This document shows, piece after piece, positions 24,771 through 34,124 of a stretch of DNA of 64,000 bases (within the stretch, counting starts at the first letter, position 1; each line of letters opens with the position of its first letter). Source of the DNA: JAKOWB01 sp038363005 (lineage in GTDB: Bacteria > Pseudomonadota > Alphaproteobacteria > Kiloniellales > JACOMY01); contig JBBQBI010000005.1 in NCBI GenBank assembly GCA_038363005.1, forward strand, positions 1 through 64,000, in the 5' to 3' direction. A model generated the notes under the pieces. It worked only from the letters and a program-made list of their open reading frames with translations. It was not told the DNA's origin and searched no databases. The translations under genes and the position numbers were made by a program.

Positions 24771-24951
24771 CGACTTCCCCCCAGCCTCAAGTGCCGCCGT
24801 AGCAGTCCCGGTGGAGGGGCCCGATCCCACCCACCAGGGCCAAATCACTGCTCAGGCCAGCATGTGAATGCAGTCTTAATCATTTAACGGGATATGCAGA
24901 ATGAATACAAGTCCCTGCCGACAAAGTGGACATTGCGCACGGCCAGTGAAC

Positions 24952-24985
24952 AGAAAGGGCGCGGTGCCTTGCGGCGCCGCGCCCC
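24952..24985 (-). terminator. Rho-independent terminator downstream of mdh
   Basis: Two arms of 12 bp (24973-24984 and 24957-24968) pair perfectly apart from one mismatch, around a GCAA tetraloop. On the minus strand the hairpin GGGCGCGGCGCC-GCAA-GGCaCCGCGCCC is followed by TTTCT. It lies about 40 bp beyond the mdh stop. The strong GC stem and short T-run make it the clearest intrinsic terminator in this part of the window. Confidence 0.75.
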
Positions 24986-25026
24986 TCCTCTCGTGCAACA
25001 GCTGTGGCGGCCCTGCGGCCGCGTCG

Positions 25027-25989
25027 TCAGGCCGGCTTGAAGCCGAGGCTCCTGCAGGCCTCGATCAGGCCCTTCACCGCGGTCACTGACTTGTCGAGCA
25101 TGGCCTGCTCGCCGGCGTTCAGCTTCAGTTCGACGATGCGCTCGATGCCGGCCGCGCCGATCACCGCCGGCACGCCGACATAGAGGTCCTTCACGCCGTA
25201 CTGGCCGGTCAGGTAGGCGGCGCAGGGCAGCACGCGCTTCTTGTCCTTCAGGTAGCTCTCAGCCATGGCAATGGCCGAGGACGCCGGTGCGTAGAAGGCC
25301 GAGCCGGTCTTCAGCAGGTTGACGATCTCGGCGCCGCCGTCGCGGGTCCGCTGCACCATCTTGTCCAGCGCCTCCTGCGTCAGCCAGCCCATCTCGACCA
25401 GCTCGGGCAGCGCGATGCCGGCCACCGTGGAGTGGCGCACCATCGGCGTCATGGTGTCGCCGTGGCCGCCCAGCACGAAGGCGGTGACGTCCTCGACCGA
25501 GACGTTTAGCGCCTCGGCGATGAAGTGGCGGAAGCGCGCCGAGTCCAGCACGCCGGCCATGCCGACCACCTTCTCGTGCGGCAGGCCGCAGCACTCGCGC
25601 AGCACCCACACCATGGCGTCCAGCGGGTTGGTGATGCAGATAACGAAGGCGTTCGGCGCATGCTGCTTGATGCCGGCGCCGACCGCCTGCATCACCTTCA
25701 TGTTGATCGACAGCAGGTCATCGCGGCTCATGCCCGGCTTCCGCGGCACGCCGGCGGTGACGATGATCACGTCGGCCCCGGCGATGGCGGCGTAGTCGTT
25801 GGCGCCCACCAGCTTGGCATCGAAGCCCTCGACCGGGCCGGCCTGCGACAGATCCAACGCCTTGCCCTGCGGCACGCCCTCGGCCACGTCGAACAGCACG
25901 ATGTCGCCCAGTTCCTTGAGGCCGGCCAGCAGCGCCAGGGTGCCGCCGATCTGCCCCGCGCCGATCAGCGCGATCTTGTTGCGAGCCAT
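25027..25989 (-). CDS. mdh: malate dehydrogenase
   Basis: A 320-residue NAD-dependent TCA enzyme of the LDH-like class. Seen are the Rossmann loop IALIGAGQIGGTLA, VTAGVPRKPGMSRDDLL (substrate Arg and mobile loop), ITNPLDAMVWVL and the catalytic GGHGDTMTP. The downstream region EIVNLLKTGSAFYAPA is typical. ATG 25989 was chosen; upstream in-frame sequence has no Rossmann-like character. The gene stands alone here, away from the sdh operon in the same window. Confidence 0.97.
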   Translation of the reverse strand: MARNKIALIGAGQIGGTLALLAGLKELGDIVLFDVAEGVPQGKALDLSQAGPVEGFDAKLVGANDYAAIAGADVIIVTAGVPRKPGMSRDDLLSINMKVMQAVGAGIKQHAPNAFVICITNPLDAMVWVLRECCGLPHEKVVGMAGVLDSARFRHFIAEALNVSVEDVTAFVLGGHGDTMTPMVRHSTVAGIALPELVEMGWLTQEALDKMVQRTRDGGAEIVNLLKTGSAFYAPASSAIAMAESYLKDKKRVLPCAAYLTGQYGVKDLYVGVPAVIGAAGIERIVELKLNAGEQAMLDKSVTAVKGLIEACRSLGFKPA

Positions 25990-26143
25990 GAGAGGTCCCT
26001 TTCCCGGTGGGTGTAGCGGATTTGGCCCGGGTTTAGCGCAGGGGGCGGGAGCGGGCAAGCGGGGCGCGGCCACTTGACCCGTCGTTGGCGCTGGCGCCGA
26101 ATTGGGCGGCCGGCGCGCCCGCGGCGACCCCAAGGAGATCGCC

Positions 26144-26968
26144 ATGGATACCGAACAAGAGGTCGCCAAGCACTACAGCCACGGCACGCTGGAGCAGGCC
26201 ATCCTGGCGGCAGTGGAGGCCGCTGGGAAGGACATCGACCAGCTCACCGCCGACGACCTGGCCGGCGCCGACGAGTTCCACCTGGGCTGGCGCCCGGCCA
26301 CCGCGGCGCTGGCCGCCGACCTGGGCCTGGCAGCCGGCGCGCGGGTGCTGGACGTGGGCGCGGGCATCGGCGGGCCGGCGCGCTTCTTTGCCGGGGTGCT
26401 GGGCTGCCAGGTCACCGGCATCGACCTGACCGCGGAGTACGTCGAGGTCGCCACCGCGCTGACCCGGCGCTGCGGCCTGGGCGAGCGCGCGACCTTCCAC
26501 CAGGGCAGCGCGCTGGAGCTGCCTTTCCCGCCCGGCAGCTTCGACGCGGCGACCTTGATCCACGTCGGCATGAACATCGAGGACAAGGCGCGGCTCTTCG
26601 CCCAGGTGAAGCGCGCGCTGCGGCCTGGCGGGCGCTTCGGTGTCTACGACATCATGCAGGTGCGGCCCGGCAGCATTCCCTATCCCATGCCCTGGTCGCC
26701 GACGCCGGCCACCAGCTTCGTCGAGACGCCGGAGACCTACCGCCGCCTGCTGACCGCCGCCGGCTTCACCCTGGAGTCCGAGACCGACCGGCGCCCCATG
26801 GCACTGGAACTCAGCCGCACCATGCGCGCCAAGACCGCCGCCGAGGGTGCGCCGCCGCTGGGCCTGCATGTCCTGATGGGACCGGCCAGCAAGGAGCGCC
26901 TGGGCAACGTGATGGCGACCCTGGAGGCGGGGATCATCGCGCCGACGCAGATGATCGCGCTGGCCTGA
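26144..26968 (+). CDS. class I SAM-dependent methyltransferase
   Basis: A 274-residue protein. Motif I is VLDVGAGIGGPARFFA, with GIDLTAEYVEVA as the second strand and GSFDAATLIHVGMNI as motif II or post-II. An N-terminal helical stretch precedes the core. The pattern resembles UbiE/sarcosine-type N- or C-methyltransferases, but the substrate is not clear. ATG 26144 has AAGGAG at a spacing of 6 bp. It is divergent from mdh (which starts 154 bp away) and ends 4 bp before the zapE stop. Confidence 0.8.
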   Translation: MDTEQEVAKHYSHGTLEQAILAAVEAAGKDIDQLTADDLAGADEFHLGWRPATAALAADLGLAAGARVLDVGAGIGGPARFFAGVLGCQVTGIDLTAEYVEVATALTRRCGLGERATFHQGSALELPFPPGSFDAATLIHVGMNIEDKARLFAQVKRALRPGGRFGVYDIMQVRPGSIPYPMPWSPTPATSFVETPETYRRLLTAAGFTLESETDRRPMALELSRTMRAKTAAEGAPPLGLHVLMGPASKERLGNVMATLEAGIIAPTQMIALA

Positions 26969-26972
26969 GCCG

Positions 26973-28103
26973 CTATTCCGCGCCGAGGTATTCCGCCGAG
27001 CGCATTTCCATCAGCCGCGAGGCGGTGCGGCGGAACTCCTCCGCGCCATCGCCGCTGGGGTAGAGGCGGTCCGGCGGCTGGGCGGCGGCGATGACCAGCT
27101 TGGTCTTGCTTTCGTAGAGCGCGTCGATCAGCAGCATGAAGCGCCGCGCCTCGTTACGATTGTTTTCCCCCAGCGCCGGCACGCCGTCGAGGATGACGGT
27201 GTGGAAGGCACGCGCGATGGCGAGGTAGTCCTCCGCTCCCAGCGGCCTGGTGCAGAGCTCCTCGAAGGTCAGCCGCGCCACGCCGCGTGCCGCCGGGACG
27301 CTCAAGCTGCGGCCCTTGACCGTCAGGGTCACCGGCTGCGGGCTGGCGCCGTCGGTCAGGGTCGCGAACGCCTTGTCCAGCGCCGCCGTCGCCGTCGGCC
27401 CGAGCGGCGCGTGATAGACCGGCAGGGTCTTCAGACGGTCGCGGCGATAGTCCTTGCCGCCGTCCAGTTCCAGCACGTCCATCTTCTGCTGCACCAGCGC
27501 GACGAAGGGCAGGAAGCGCTCGCGCTGCAGGCCGCCCTCGTAGAGCCGGTCGGGTGGCCAGTTGGAGGTCGCCACCACCACCACGCCCTGGGCGAAAAGC
27601 CCCTCGAACAGCCGGCCGAGGATCATAGCATCGGCGATGTTGACGACGTGGAACTCGTCGAAGCAGAGCAGCCAGGCATCGGCCGCGATGTCCTGCGCGA
27701 TTTCCGGCAGGGGATCGCTCTTCTCGCCCTTGGCGGCCTGGCGCCAGCGGTGCAGGCGGTCGTGCACCTCGATCATGAAGGCGTGGAAATGCACGCGGCG
27801 CTTCTGCTCCAGGGCCACGGCGGCGAAGAAGAGGTCCATCAGCATCGACTTGCCGGTGCCGACACGGCCGAACATGTAGAGCCCCTGGGGCGGGTCGTCG
27901 CGGCGCCGGGCCAGACCCAGCTTGGCCTTCCAGCCGCCACCGCCGGCGGCCGGGCGATAGTCCTTCAGCGCGTGCCACAGGCCCTGCAGCTTCTCCGCCG
28001 CCAGCTGCTGCGCCGAATCGGGCAGCAGCTGCCCGGCATCGCGCCGCGCGCGATAGGCGAAGAGCGGTCCGCGGCCGGAGTCGCTGTCGGGAAGATCGTT
28101 CAT
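26973..28103 (-). CDS. zapE: cell division protein ZapE (AFG1-like ATPase)
   Basis: A 376-residue ATPase. The Walker A is GRVGTGKSMLMDLFF, the Walker B-like region is LLCFDEFHVVNIADAMIL, and the AFG1-specific blocks are VVVATSNWPPDRLYEGGLQRERF, in part, and IDALYESKTKLVI. ZapE acts at the division ring late in constriction. The mitochondrial homologue is LACE1. ATG 28103 is preferred over a much longer open frame. It faces the methyltransferase and lies close to mdh, as in many alphaproteobacteria. Confidence 0.95.
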   Translation of the reverse strand: MNDLPDSDSGRGPLFAYRARRDAGQLLPDSAQQLAAEKLQGLWHALKDYRPAAGGGGWKAKLGLARRRDDPPQGLYMFGRVGTGKSMLMDLFFAAVALEQKRRVHFHAFMIEVHDRLHRWRQAAKGEKSDPLPEIAQDIAADAWLLCFDEFHVVNIADAMILGRLFEGLFAQGVVVVATSNWPPDRLYEGGLQRERFLPFVALVQQKMDVLELDGGKDYRRDRLKTLPVYHAPLGPTATAALDKAFATLTDGASPQPVTLTVKGRSLSVPAARGVARLTFEELCTRPLGAEDYLAIARAFHTVILDGVPALGENNRNEARRFMLLIDALYESKTKLVIAAAQPPDRLYPSGDGAEEFRRTASRLMEMRSAEYLGAE

Positions 28104-28249
28104 GCGGGCGGCAGCTTGACCAGGAACCGCGGCGGCTGGCAATCGCCGCGACGGCCAGGCGCCGGGTGCTGCGGATCCTCCTGAATCACGGACGTTGCGG
28201 CGGGTTGGAGAGCGGCACGCGACCGCTGCCCACCCGACCAACGGTGCGC

Positions 28250-29005
28250 TCAGCGCCCCCCGGCGATGCGCAGGATGGCACCGGTGACGTAGGCGGCCTC
28301 GTCAGACAGCAGCCAGAGGATCGGCCGCGCGGTTTCCTCCGGCGTGCCGGCACGGCGCAGCGGCACGCTGGGCGCCAGCGCGGCGACACGGTCGGGCTTG
28401 CCGGCGGCGGCATGGATGTCGGTATCGATCAGGCCGGGCTGCACCGCGTTGATTCGCACGCCGTCCTCTGCCACCTCGCGCGCCACGCCCTGGGTGAAGG
28501 TGTCGACCGCGGCCTTGGAGGCGGCGTACCAGACGAATTCGCCGGTGGAGCCCAAGGTCGCCGCCGCCGAGGAAAGATTGACGATGGCGCCGCCCGGTCC
28601 ACCGAAGCGACGCGACATGCGGCGGATGGCTTCCTGCGTGGTCAGGATCAGCCCGGTGACATTGAGGTCGATGGTGGCCTTGATGTCGGCGACGCTCGCC
28701 TCTTCAAAGCGGCTGGCCAGGCCGGTGCGGCCGGCCGAGTTGACCAGCGCGGTCACCCGGCCCAGGCGGCGCTCGGTCTCGTCGAACAGGCGTTTGATCG
28801 CCGCCGGCTCGGCGCAGTCGGCCTGGATCGCCTCGGCCTGGCCACCAGCGGCGCGGATCTCGTGCACCAGGGTCTCGGCCGCCTTGGCGTCGCTGACATA
28901 GTTGACCGCGACACGATAGCCGCGCGCGGCGCCCAGGCGGGCGGTGGCGGCACCAATGCCGCGGCTGCCACCGGTGACGAGCAGGGTCGGGATGGGATCG
29001 GTCAT
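28250..29005 (-). CDS. short-chain dehydrogenase/reductase
   Basis: A 251-residue SDR. The cofactor motif is TGGSRGIGAATARLGA, Asn of NSAG is present, and the catalytic Ser and YAASK lysine motif are in the usual order. The C-terminal IRINAVQPGLIDTDI and a normal tail follow. It resembles glucose 1-dehydrogenase or FabG-like oxidoreductases with NADP preference; the substrate is unknown. ATG 29005 was chosen by the Rossmann strand. Single gene, no clear operon partner. Confidence 0.9.
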   Translation of the reverse strand: MTDPIPTLLVTGGSRGIGAATARLGAARGYRVAVNYVSDAKAAETLVHEIRAAGGQAEAIQADCAEPAAIKRLFDETERRLGRVTALVNSAGRTGLASRFEEASVADIKATIDLNVTGLILTTQEAIRRMSRRFGGPGGAIVNLSSAAATLGSTGEFVWYAASKAAVDTFTQGVAREVAEDGVRINAVQPGLIDTDIHAAAGKPDRVAALAPSVPLRRAGTPEETARPILWLLSDEAAYVTGAILRIAGGR

Positions 29006-29178
29006 GGCATGGCACTCTTGTGGTGGCGTCCGGACGGGGCGGGGCGGCGGCGGTCGCTGGTGCGCGGCCCCAGACGGCAAGAGACCAGAGCGGCGCGGCG
29101 AAGGGAAGCACCAAGCGCCGCCCGCCGCGCGCCGGGCTCGACTTGCGCCCCCCCTGGCCCTCGGCTAGACAGGCCCTG

Positions 29179-30087
29179 GTGAGCCGCGGAACCCTCTATC
29201 GCACCACTGAACAGCTACGCTACCTGCTGTGGGGCCTGCGCCATCCGCAGCGCCTGCCCTATCGTCGGCGGATCGTCATCGCCGGCCTGCCGAAGACCGG
29301 CACCACGGCGCTCTACTTCGCCGTCAAGTCGACCCTGCCTTTCGCCGCCAGCTGTTTCGAGCCGCCGGACCTGCAGGCCGCGCTGGAGCCGGCGCGGCGG
29401 CTCTATTTCGTCAAGCACCTGATCCGGCTGAACGAACCCGAGCCGCTGGTCGACCTGCTGCAGGACTTCGACCGGCGGGTGCTGCTGGTGCGCGATCCGC
29501 GCGACCGCCTGATCTCCAGCCAGCTCTATCATCTCTACCATGCCGCTTTCGTCGACGATCCGGCCAGGCGGGCGGCGCTGCTGGCCCTGCTGGAGGCCAA
29601 GGAGCGAGCGCCGGCGCAGATCTCCTTCCGGCAGATCTGCCAGGAGATCAGGGCACTGGGCGGCACGGACTTCCTGACCGGCCTGCACGTCGCCGCCCAG
29701 CAGTTCGACAGCTTCCTGCAGCAATGGGGTGGGCAGTTCCACCAGGTGCGCTACGAGGACCTAGTGGCCGGTCACCTGGCGCCGCTCAATGCCTATCTGG
29801 GTCTGCCGATCGCGGTCACCGCCGGCAGCTCGCGCCCGGCCCAGCGGGTGCTGCGCACCGGCCTTGCAGGCGACTGGCGCAACTGGCTGACCGACAGCGA
29901 CATCGCGCAGCTCCGTCCGGCGCTGCAGCCCTTCCTGCAGCGACTCGGCTACGGCGACGACTGGCGGCTCAACCGGCCGGATCGCCTCGACCCGGCCTTC
30001 GGCTCGGACTATGTGCGTCGCCTGTTGGCGGAGCGCGACCGCGACCCACCGGGCCCGCACCGCCGCCCTGTGGCGGCCGGCCGCTAG
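29179..30087 (+). CDS. sulfotransferase-like P-loop protein
   Basis: A 302-residue protein. RRIVIAGLPKTGTTALYFAVK carries the 5'-phosphosulfate loop (PKTGTT), and VLLVRDPRDRLISSQ carries the 3'-phosphate motif of PAPS-dependent sulfotransferases. GTG at 29179 follows the stop-free upstream sequence, but the extra 53 codons are Arg/Pro/Gly-rich and not likely coding. It probably transfers sulfate to a carbohydrate or other acceptor; the acceptor is unknown. An MBOAT/AlgX-like pair follows, 77 bp downstream, so all three may modify the same cell-surface polymer. Confidence 0.72.
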   Translation: MSRGTLYRTTEQLRYLLWGLRHPQRLPYRRRIVIAGLPKTGTTALYFAVKSTLPFAASCFEPPDLQAALEPARRLYFVKHLIRLNEPEPLVDLLQDFDRRVLLVRDPRDRLISSQLYHLYHAAFVDDPARRAALLALLEAKERAPAQISFRQICQEIRALGGTDFLTGLHVAAQQFDSFLQQWGGQFHQVRYEDLVAGHLAPLNAYLGLPIAVTAGSSRPAQRVLRTGLAGDWRNWLTDSDIAQLRPALQPFLQRLGYGDDWRLNRPDRLDPAFGSDYVRRLLAERDRDPPGPHRRPVAAGR

Positions 30088-30164
30088 CCGCGCCGGGCGC
30101 TTGACAGCGCGGCCAGGATTGGCGACTGCTCGCGTACGCGGGGGCAGTGGGATGAACCGCTGAC

Positions 30165-31547
30165 ATGCTGTTCACCTCCATCGTTTTCCTCTGTGCCTTC
30201 CTGCCGCTGGTCTTCCTGCTGGATCGCCTCTGGCCGCGCAGCAATCTCTTCCTGCTGCTCGCCAGCCTGGTCTTCTATGCCTGGGGCGAGCCGATCTACC
30301 TGGCGTTGCTGTTGGCCAGCATGGCCTTCAACCACGCCGTGGCGCTGCAGCTCGACAAGCGTGACGGCACCGCGCGCGGCGGCCTGCTCGCGTTCGGTGT
30401 CACGGTCAACCTGCTGCTGCTCGGCGGCTTCAAGTACGCCGGCTTCCTGCTGATCGGCATCCTGGGGATCAGGGGCTTCGTGCCGCCGCCGCTGCCGCTC
30501 GGCATCTCCTTCTTCACCTTTCACTGCCTGTCGTACCTGATCGACGTCCATCGCCGCGCCATCCCGGCCGAACGCTCGCGCATCGACTTCTTCACCTACG
30601 TAGCGCTCTTTCCGCACCTGATCGCCGGGCCGATCGTGCGCTATGCCGAAATCGGCCCGCAGCTAAAGGCCCGTAGCCGCACGCTGCAGGGCATGACGCT
30701 GGGGCTCAGGCTCTTCACCCTGGGCCTGGCGCAGAAGCTGCTGCTCGCCGACCAGCTGGCGCCGGTCGCCGACAAGGTCTTCGCCGCCGATCCCCTGGCA
30801 CTGCCGGCGCTGGCGGCGTGGAGCGGCCTTGCCTGCTTCACCTTGCAGATCTACTTCGACTTCGCCGGCTACTCGACCATGGCGATCGGCCTGGCGCTGA
30901 TGCTGGGCATCCGCTTCCCGCGCAACTTCGACCGGCCCTATGCCGCGCGCTCGGTGACCGAGTTCTGGCGCCGCTGGCACATGACGCTGTCGCGCTGGCT
31001 GCGCGACTACCTCTATATCCCGCTGGGCGGCAACCGGCGCGGCAGCCTCGCCACCGGGCGCAACCTGGTGCTGACCTTCCTGGCCTGCGGCCTGTGGCAC
31101 GGCGCGGCCTGGACCTTCGTCGCCTGGGGCGCCTGGCATGGCCTGCTGCTGCTGGCCGAGCGCGCCGGCCTCGGCGCCCTGCTGGCGCGACTGTGGGCGC
31201 CGCTGCGCCATGGCTACCTGCTGCTCGCGGTGATGCTGGGCTGGGTGCTGTTCCGCGCCACCGACCTGCATCACGCCTGGCTGTTTCTCGGCGCGCTGCT
31301 GGGCCAGGGCCAGCCGGGTGACGCGCTGGCGGTGATCGCGCCCTTCCTGCGGCCGACGCTGCTGCTGGTCTTCCTGTTCGGCTGGCTGGCGGCGACGCTC
31401 GATCCGACGCGCCTCTGGGCGCTGCGGCCACTGAACCGGCCGCGCCTCGGCTTCGTCAATGCCGGCGCCACTCTGGCGCTGCTCGCGCTGCTGCTCGTCG
31501 TGGCCACGGCGGCGACGCAGCGCAGTTTCATCTACTTCCGGTTCTGA
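30165..31547 (+). CDS. MBOAT family O-acyltransferase (AlgI-like)
   Basis: A 460-residue membrane protein with about ten helices. Typical AlgI landmarks are LFTSIVFLCAFLPLVF at the start, GISFFTFHCLSYLIDVHR, FPHLIAGPIVRY and the invariant His in CGLWHGAAWTFVAWG. The family moves acetyl groups across the membrane for alginate, cellulose or other polymers. ATG 30165 is the natural start. The partner AlgX/AlgJ-like gene starts 10 bp after the stop. Confidence 0.93.
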   Translation: MLFTSIVFLCAFLPLVFLLDRLWPRSNLFLLLASLVFYAWGEPIYLALLLASMAFNHAVALQLDKRDGTARGGLLAFGVTVNLLLLGGFKYAGFLLIGILGIRGFVPPPLPLGISFFTFHCLSYLIDVHRRAIPAERSRIDFFTYVALFPHLIAGPIVRYAEIGPQLKARSRTLQGMTLGLRLFTLGLAQKLLLADQLAPVADKVFAADPLALPALAAWSGLACFTLQIYFDFAGYSTMAIGLALMLGIRFPRNFDRPYAARSVTEFWRRWHMTLSRWLRDYLYIPLGGNRRGSLATGRNLVLTFLACGLWHGAAWTFVAWGAWHGLLLLAERAGLGALLARLWAPLRHGYLLLAVMLGWVLFRATDLHHAWLFLGALLGQGQPGDALAVIAPFLRPTLLLVFLFGWLAATLDPTRLWALRPLNRPRLGFVNAGATLALLALLLVVATAATQRSFIYFRF

Positions 31548-31557
31548 GGGCCGACGC

Positions 31558-32673
31558 ATGAGCAGACGCGTGCTGCGACGCATTGGACAGGCGGCTTTCC
31601 TCACCGCCGGCCTGCTGCTGCTCGCCGCGCCTGCGTTCTGGATGCTGACCGAGCCGCCGCGCGCGTCGAGCGAGCGCGAGGGCCGTAGCCTCGCCGCCTG
31701 GCCGGTGGCACCGGCCGACTGGGCCGGACTGCGCGCCTGGCCGGCGTCGGCGGGGACCTGGCTGCAGGATCACCTGGGCGGCCGCGACCGCCTGCTGGCG
31801 GCCATGGCATCGCTGCGGCGGACGCTGCGCGAGCCTGGCGGAACGGACATCGTGTTCGGTGCCGGCGAGTGGCTCTACTACGCGCGCGGTGCCCGGCTGG
31901 AGATGGCAGCCGGCAGATCCTGGCTCGACGCCGACCACCGCGCGCGCGTGCGGCTGCTTCTTAGCTATTGGCAGGACGCCGCCAAGGCGGCCGGCATACC
32001 CCTCGTCGTGCTGCTGGCACCGGACAAGGAGACCATCGAAACTTCAGCGCTACCTTGGTGGGCGCGTCGCTTCGACACCGCGCCGGCGACCCGACGGCTG
32101 CTGGAGGAGCTGCGGGACGAGGGCGGCTTCACCGTTATCGACCTGCGCCCGCTGCTGGCCGAGGACCGCTCCGGCCATCCGCGCTATTGGCCCTACGACA
32201 CGCACTGGACCATCTGGTCGGGCTACCTTGCCTCCCGCGCGCTGCTGGAGGCGCTGGAGCCGCGCTGGCCCGGGGCCAGGCCGCTGCGGGACGACCAGAT
32301 CAGCTGGATCTCGATGCCTTATTTGCAGGATCTCTGGCGCATGCTGGGCGAGGAGACCGATCCTGAACGCCAAGTGACCGACCAGCCCTGGCCGAAGCGC
32401 TTCCAAGCCGAGGTCACGAAGCTGCCGGACGGCATCTCGATCAGCCGGCGGCCCGACCTGCAAGGGCCGCGGGTCGTGCTGTCAGGCGATTCCTTCCGCA
32501 ACGCGCTGAAACCCTGGCTGGAAGAAAGCCTGCCGACCCTGATCGACGTGCCGCTGGAGCCGCCATCGCGGCTGCCGGCGGCGCTCATCGCGCATCCGGG
32601 CGACGTGCTGGTCATGGTGCTGGTCGAGCGCGACCTGCATCCCTCCTCGATCGACCGCCTGATGCGTCCGTGA
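31558..32673 (+). CDS. AlgX/AlgJ-like SGNH-fold O-acetyltransferase
   Basis: A 371-residue protein with one N-terminal signal anchor (about residues 9-30). The catalytic Asp-His pair is in YDTHWTIWSG (about residue 220) and the serine is in LSGDSFRNALKPW (about residue 310), matching the AlgX/AlgJ triad order. A FGAGEWLYY strand near residue 100 is also family-typical. It should act in the periplasm on the polymer, using acetyl groups supplied by the MBOAT protein upstream. Start at ATG 31558. Confidence 0.85.
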   Translation: MSRRVLRRIGQAAFLTAGLLLLAAPAFWMLTEPPRASSEREGRSLAAWPVAPADWAGLRAWPASAGTWLQDHLGGRDRLLAAMASLRRTLREPGGTDIVFGAGEWLYYARGARLEMAAGRSWLDADHRARVRLLLSYWQDAAKAAGIPLVVLLAPDKETIETSALPWWARRFDTAPATRRLLEELRDEGGFTVIDLRPLLAEDRSGHPRYWPYDTHWTIWSGYLASRALLEALEPRWPGARPLRDDQISWISMPYLQDLWRMLGEETDPERQVTDQPWPKRFQAEVTKLPDGISISRRPDLQGPRVVLSGDSFRNALKPWLEESLPTLIDVPLEPPSRLPAALIAHPGDVLVMVLVERDLHPSSIDRLMRP

Positions 32674-32695
32674 CGCGGCGGCCAGCCGGCAAGGC

Positions 32696-34039
32696 CTATT
32701 CCGCCGCCTTCACCGCAGTTGGCTGGAAGCGCTGCTCCATCTCGCGGCGGATGCGCCAGGTCTCGTCGTTGTCGGCCAGCTCGACATCGGCATAGGTCAC
32801 GCCCTGGCCAAGCTTGATGTCCCGCTTCAGTTTCACGCCGTGTGCCAGGCCGATCGGCAGCGCGCCCACCGCCAGCGAATCCGCCGCCGGCATCAGCTTG
32901 CCCCAGACGCAGTAGCCGCCCTCGCCGTCCAGCGTCTCGCCGGCCTTGAGGTCGCGCTTGGCGGTGGCCACGGCGTCGCCGGCGAAGCTGCGCGTCGCGC
33001 CGGTCGGCTCTCTGCGCAGCGCGGCCGACAGCACCGAGACGCCGAGCTCCAGGCCGATCAGGTGGAAGGGTTTGTACATGGCGGCGTAGCGCCCCGACTT
33101 GTCGGTCACCAAGCCGTACTGCTTGAAGCAGGCGGCGGTGTAGTCGCCGAGCTTGCCGTCGCCGGCCTCGAAGACGACGTACACGCCCCAGCGCAGGTCC
33201 TTGAACACCGGCCGGCCGTCACGCTCGACGCAGGAGATGACTTCGACCTGGCCCTTGTGGCTGAGAATGCCACCGTCACTCTTCGGCTTCAGGATCTGCG
33301 GCAGGTCGTCGGTGCCGCAGGGATGGAAGGTCAGGCCGCCCTTGGCCGGCGTCAGGCCGGTGGCGTTGGCGATGGCCGCCATCTCGATGGCCGACTTGGT
33401 GCCGTCGAGGAAGGAATTGAACATCTGCGGGTTCATGCCGCCGGCTTTCGCCGCCTCAGGCGTCAGGCCGTAATAGGGCCACACGGTCTCCGGCGTGGAG
33501 GCATGGTACTCCGGCAGGTACTTGGTGCCCTTGCCGGCGGCCACGACGGTCAGGCCGCAGCTGCGCGCCCAGTCCACCATCTCGGCCACCAGGGCCGGCT
33601 GGTCGCCATAGGCCATGGAATAGACCACGCCGGCCTTGCGGCAGGTCTCGGCCAGCAGGGGGCCGGCCAGCACGTCGGCCTCGACGTTCACCATGATGAT
33701 GTGCTTGCCGTTCTTGGCACAGGCCAGGGCGTGGCGGATGCCGGCCGGCGGATGGCCGGTGGCGTCGATGACCACCTCGATGTCGTCGCGCGCGATCATG
33801 GCGAAGGCATCGTCGGTGAGATGGACCGTCTTGATGAGATCCTCCGGCCAGCCGACCGCCTGCAGCGCCGCCTCGGCGCGCGCCGGCTTCAGGTCGGCGA
33901 TGGCGGCGACCTTCAGGCCGCGGGTGCGCGGCGCCTGGGCCAGGAACATGGAGCCGAACTTGCCGGCGCCGATCAGGCCGACGCCGACCGGCTTGCCGGT
34001 GCTGTCCAGGCGCTGCTGCAGCAGGCTATAGAGGTTCAT
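32696..34039 (-). CDS. NAD(P)-dependent oxidoreductase with C-terminal SAF domain (COG4091-like)
   Basis: A 447-residue enzyme. The N-terminal Rossmann fold has VGLIGAGKFGSMFLAQ and a second-strand Asp (ADLKPARA). A middle dehydrogenase-like region carries DATGHPPAGI and MVNVEADVLAGPLL. The C-terminus (about 350-430) is an SAF/antifreeze-like domain with DLKAGETLDGEGGYCVWGKLM. Family members resemble homoserine dehydrogenases but some act in sugar and acid catabolism; the substrate here is not known. It follows the ectoine-hydroxylase-like gene on the same strand by 85 bp, in one probable operon with the GntR regulator. Confidence 0.78.
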   Translation of the reverse strand: MNLYSLLQQRLDSTGKPVGVGLIGAGKFGSMFLAQAPRTRGLKVAAIADLKPARAEAALQAVGWPEDLIKTVHLTDDAFAMIARDDIEVVIDATGHPPAGIRHALACAKNGKHIIMVNVEADVLAGPLLAETCRKAGVVYSMAYGDQPALVAEMVDWARSCGLTVVAAGKGTKYLPEYHASTPETVWPYYGLTPEAAKAGGMNPQMFNSFLDGTKSAIEMAAIANATGLTPAKGGLTFHPCGTDDLPQILKPKSDGGILSHKGQVEVISCVERDGRPVFKDLRWGVYVVFEAGDGKLGDYTAACFKQYGLVTDKSGRYAAMYKPFHLIGLELGVSVLSAALRREPTGATRSFAGDAVATAKRDLKAGETLDGEGGYCVWGKLMPAADSLAVGALPIGLAHGVKLKRDIKLGQGVTYADVELADNDETWRIRREMEQRFQPTAVKAAE

Positions 34040-34069
34040 GGGCGGGTGTCCTCTGCTTCAAAAGATCGC

Positions 34070-34094
34070 CATGCCCAGGCTTGACCCGGGCATG
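34070..34094. repeat. short hairpin of the TTGACCCGGGCATGA type
   Basis: CATGCCCAGGCTTGACCCGGGCATG has outer arms ATGCCC (34071-34076) and GGGCAT (34088-34093). The sequence is half of the larger dispersed repeat found at 14050-14124. It lies between the dioxygenase gene and the oxidoreductase gene and could act as a partial transcription stop or mRNA processing site. Confidence 0.6.
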
Positions 34095-34124
34095 ACGCAA
34101 CTCAGGATTTGACCGGTGACCGCT

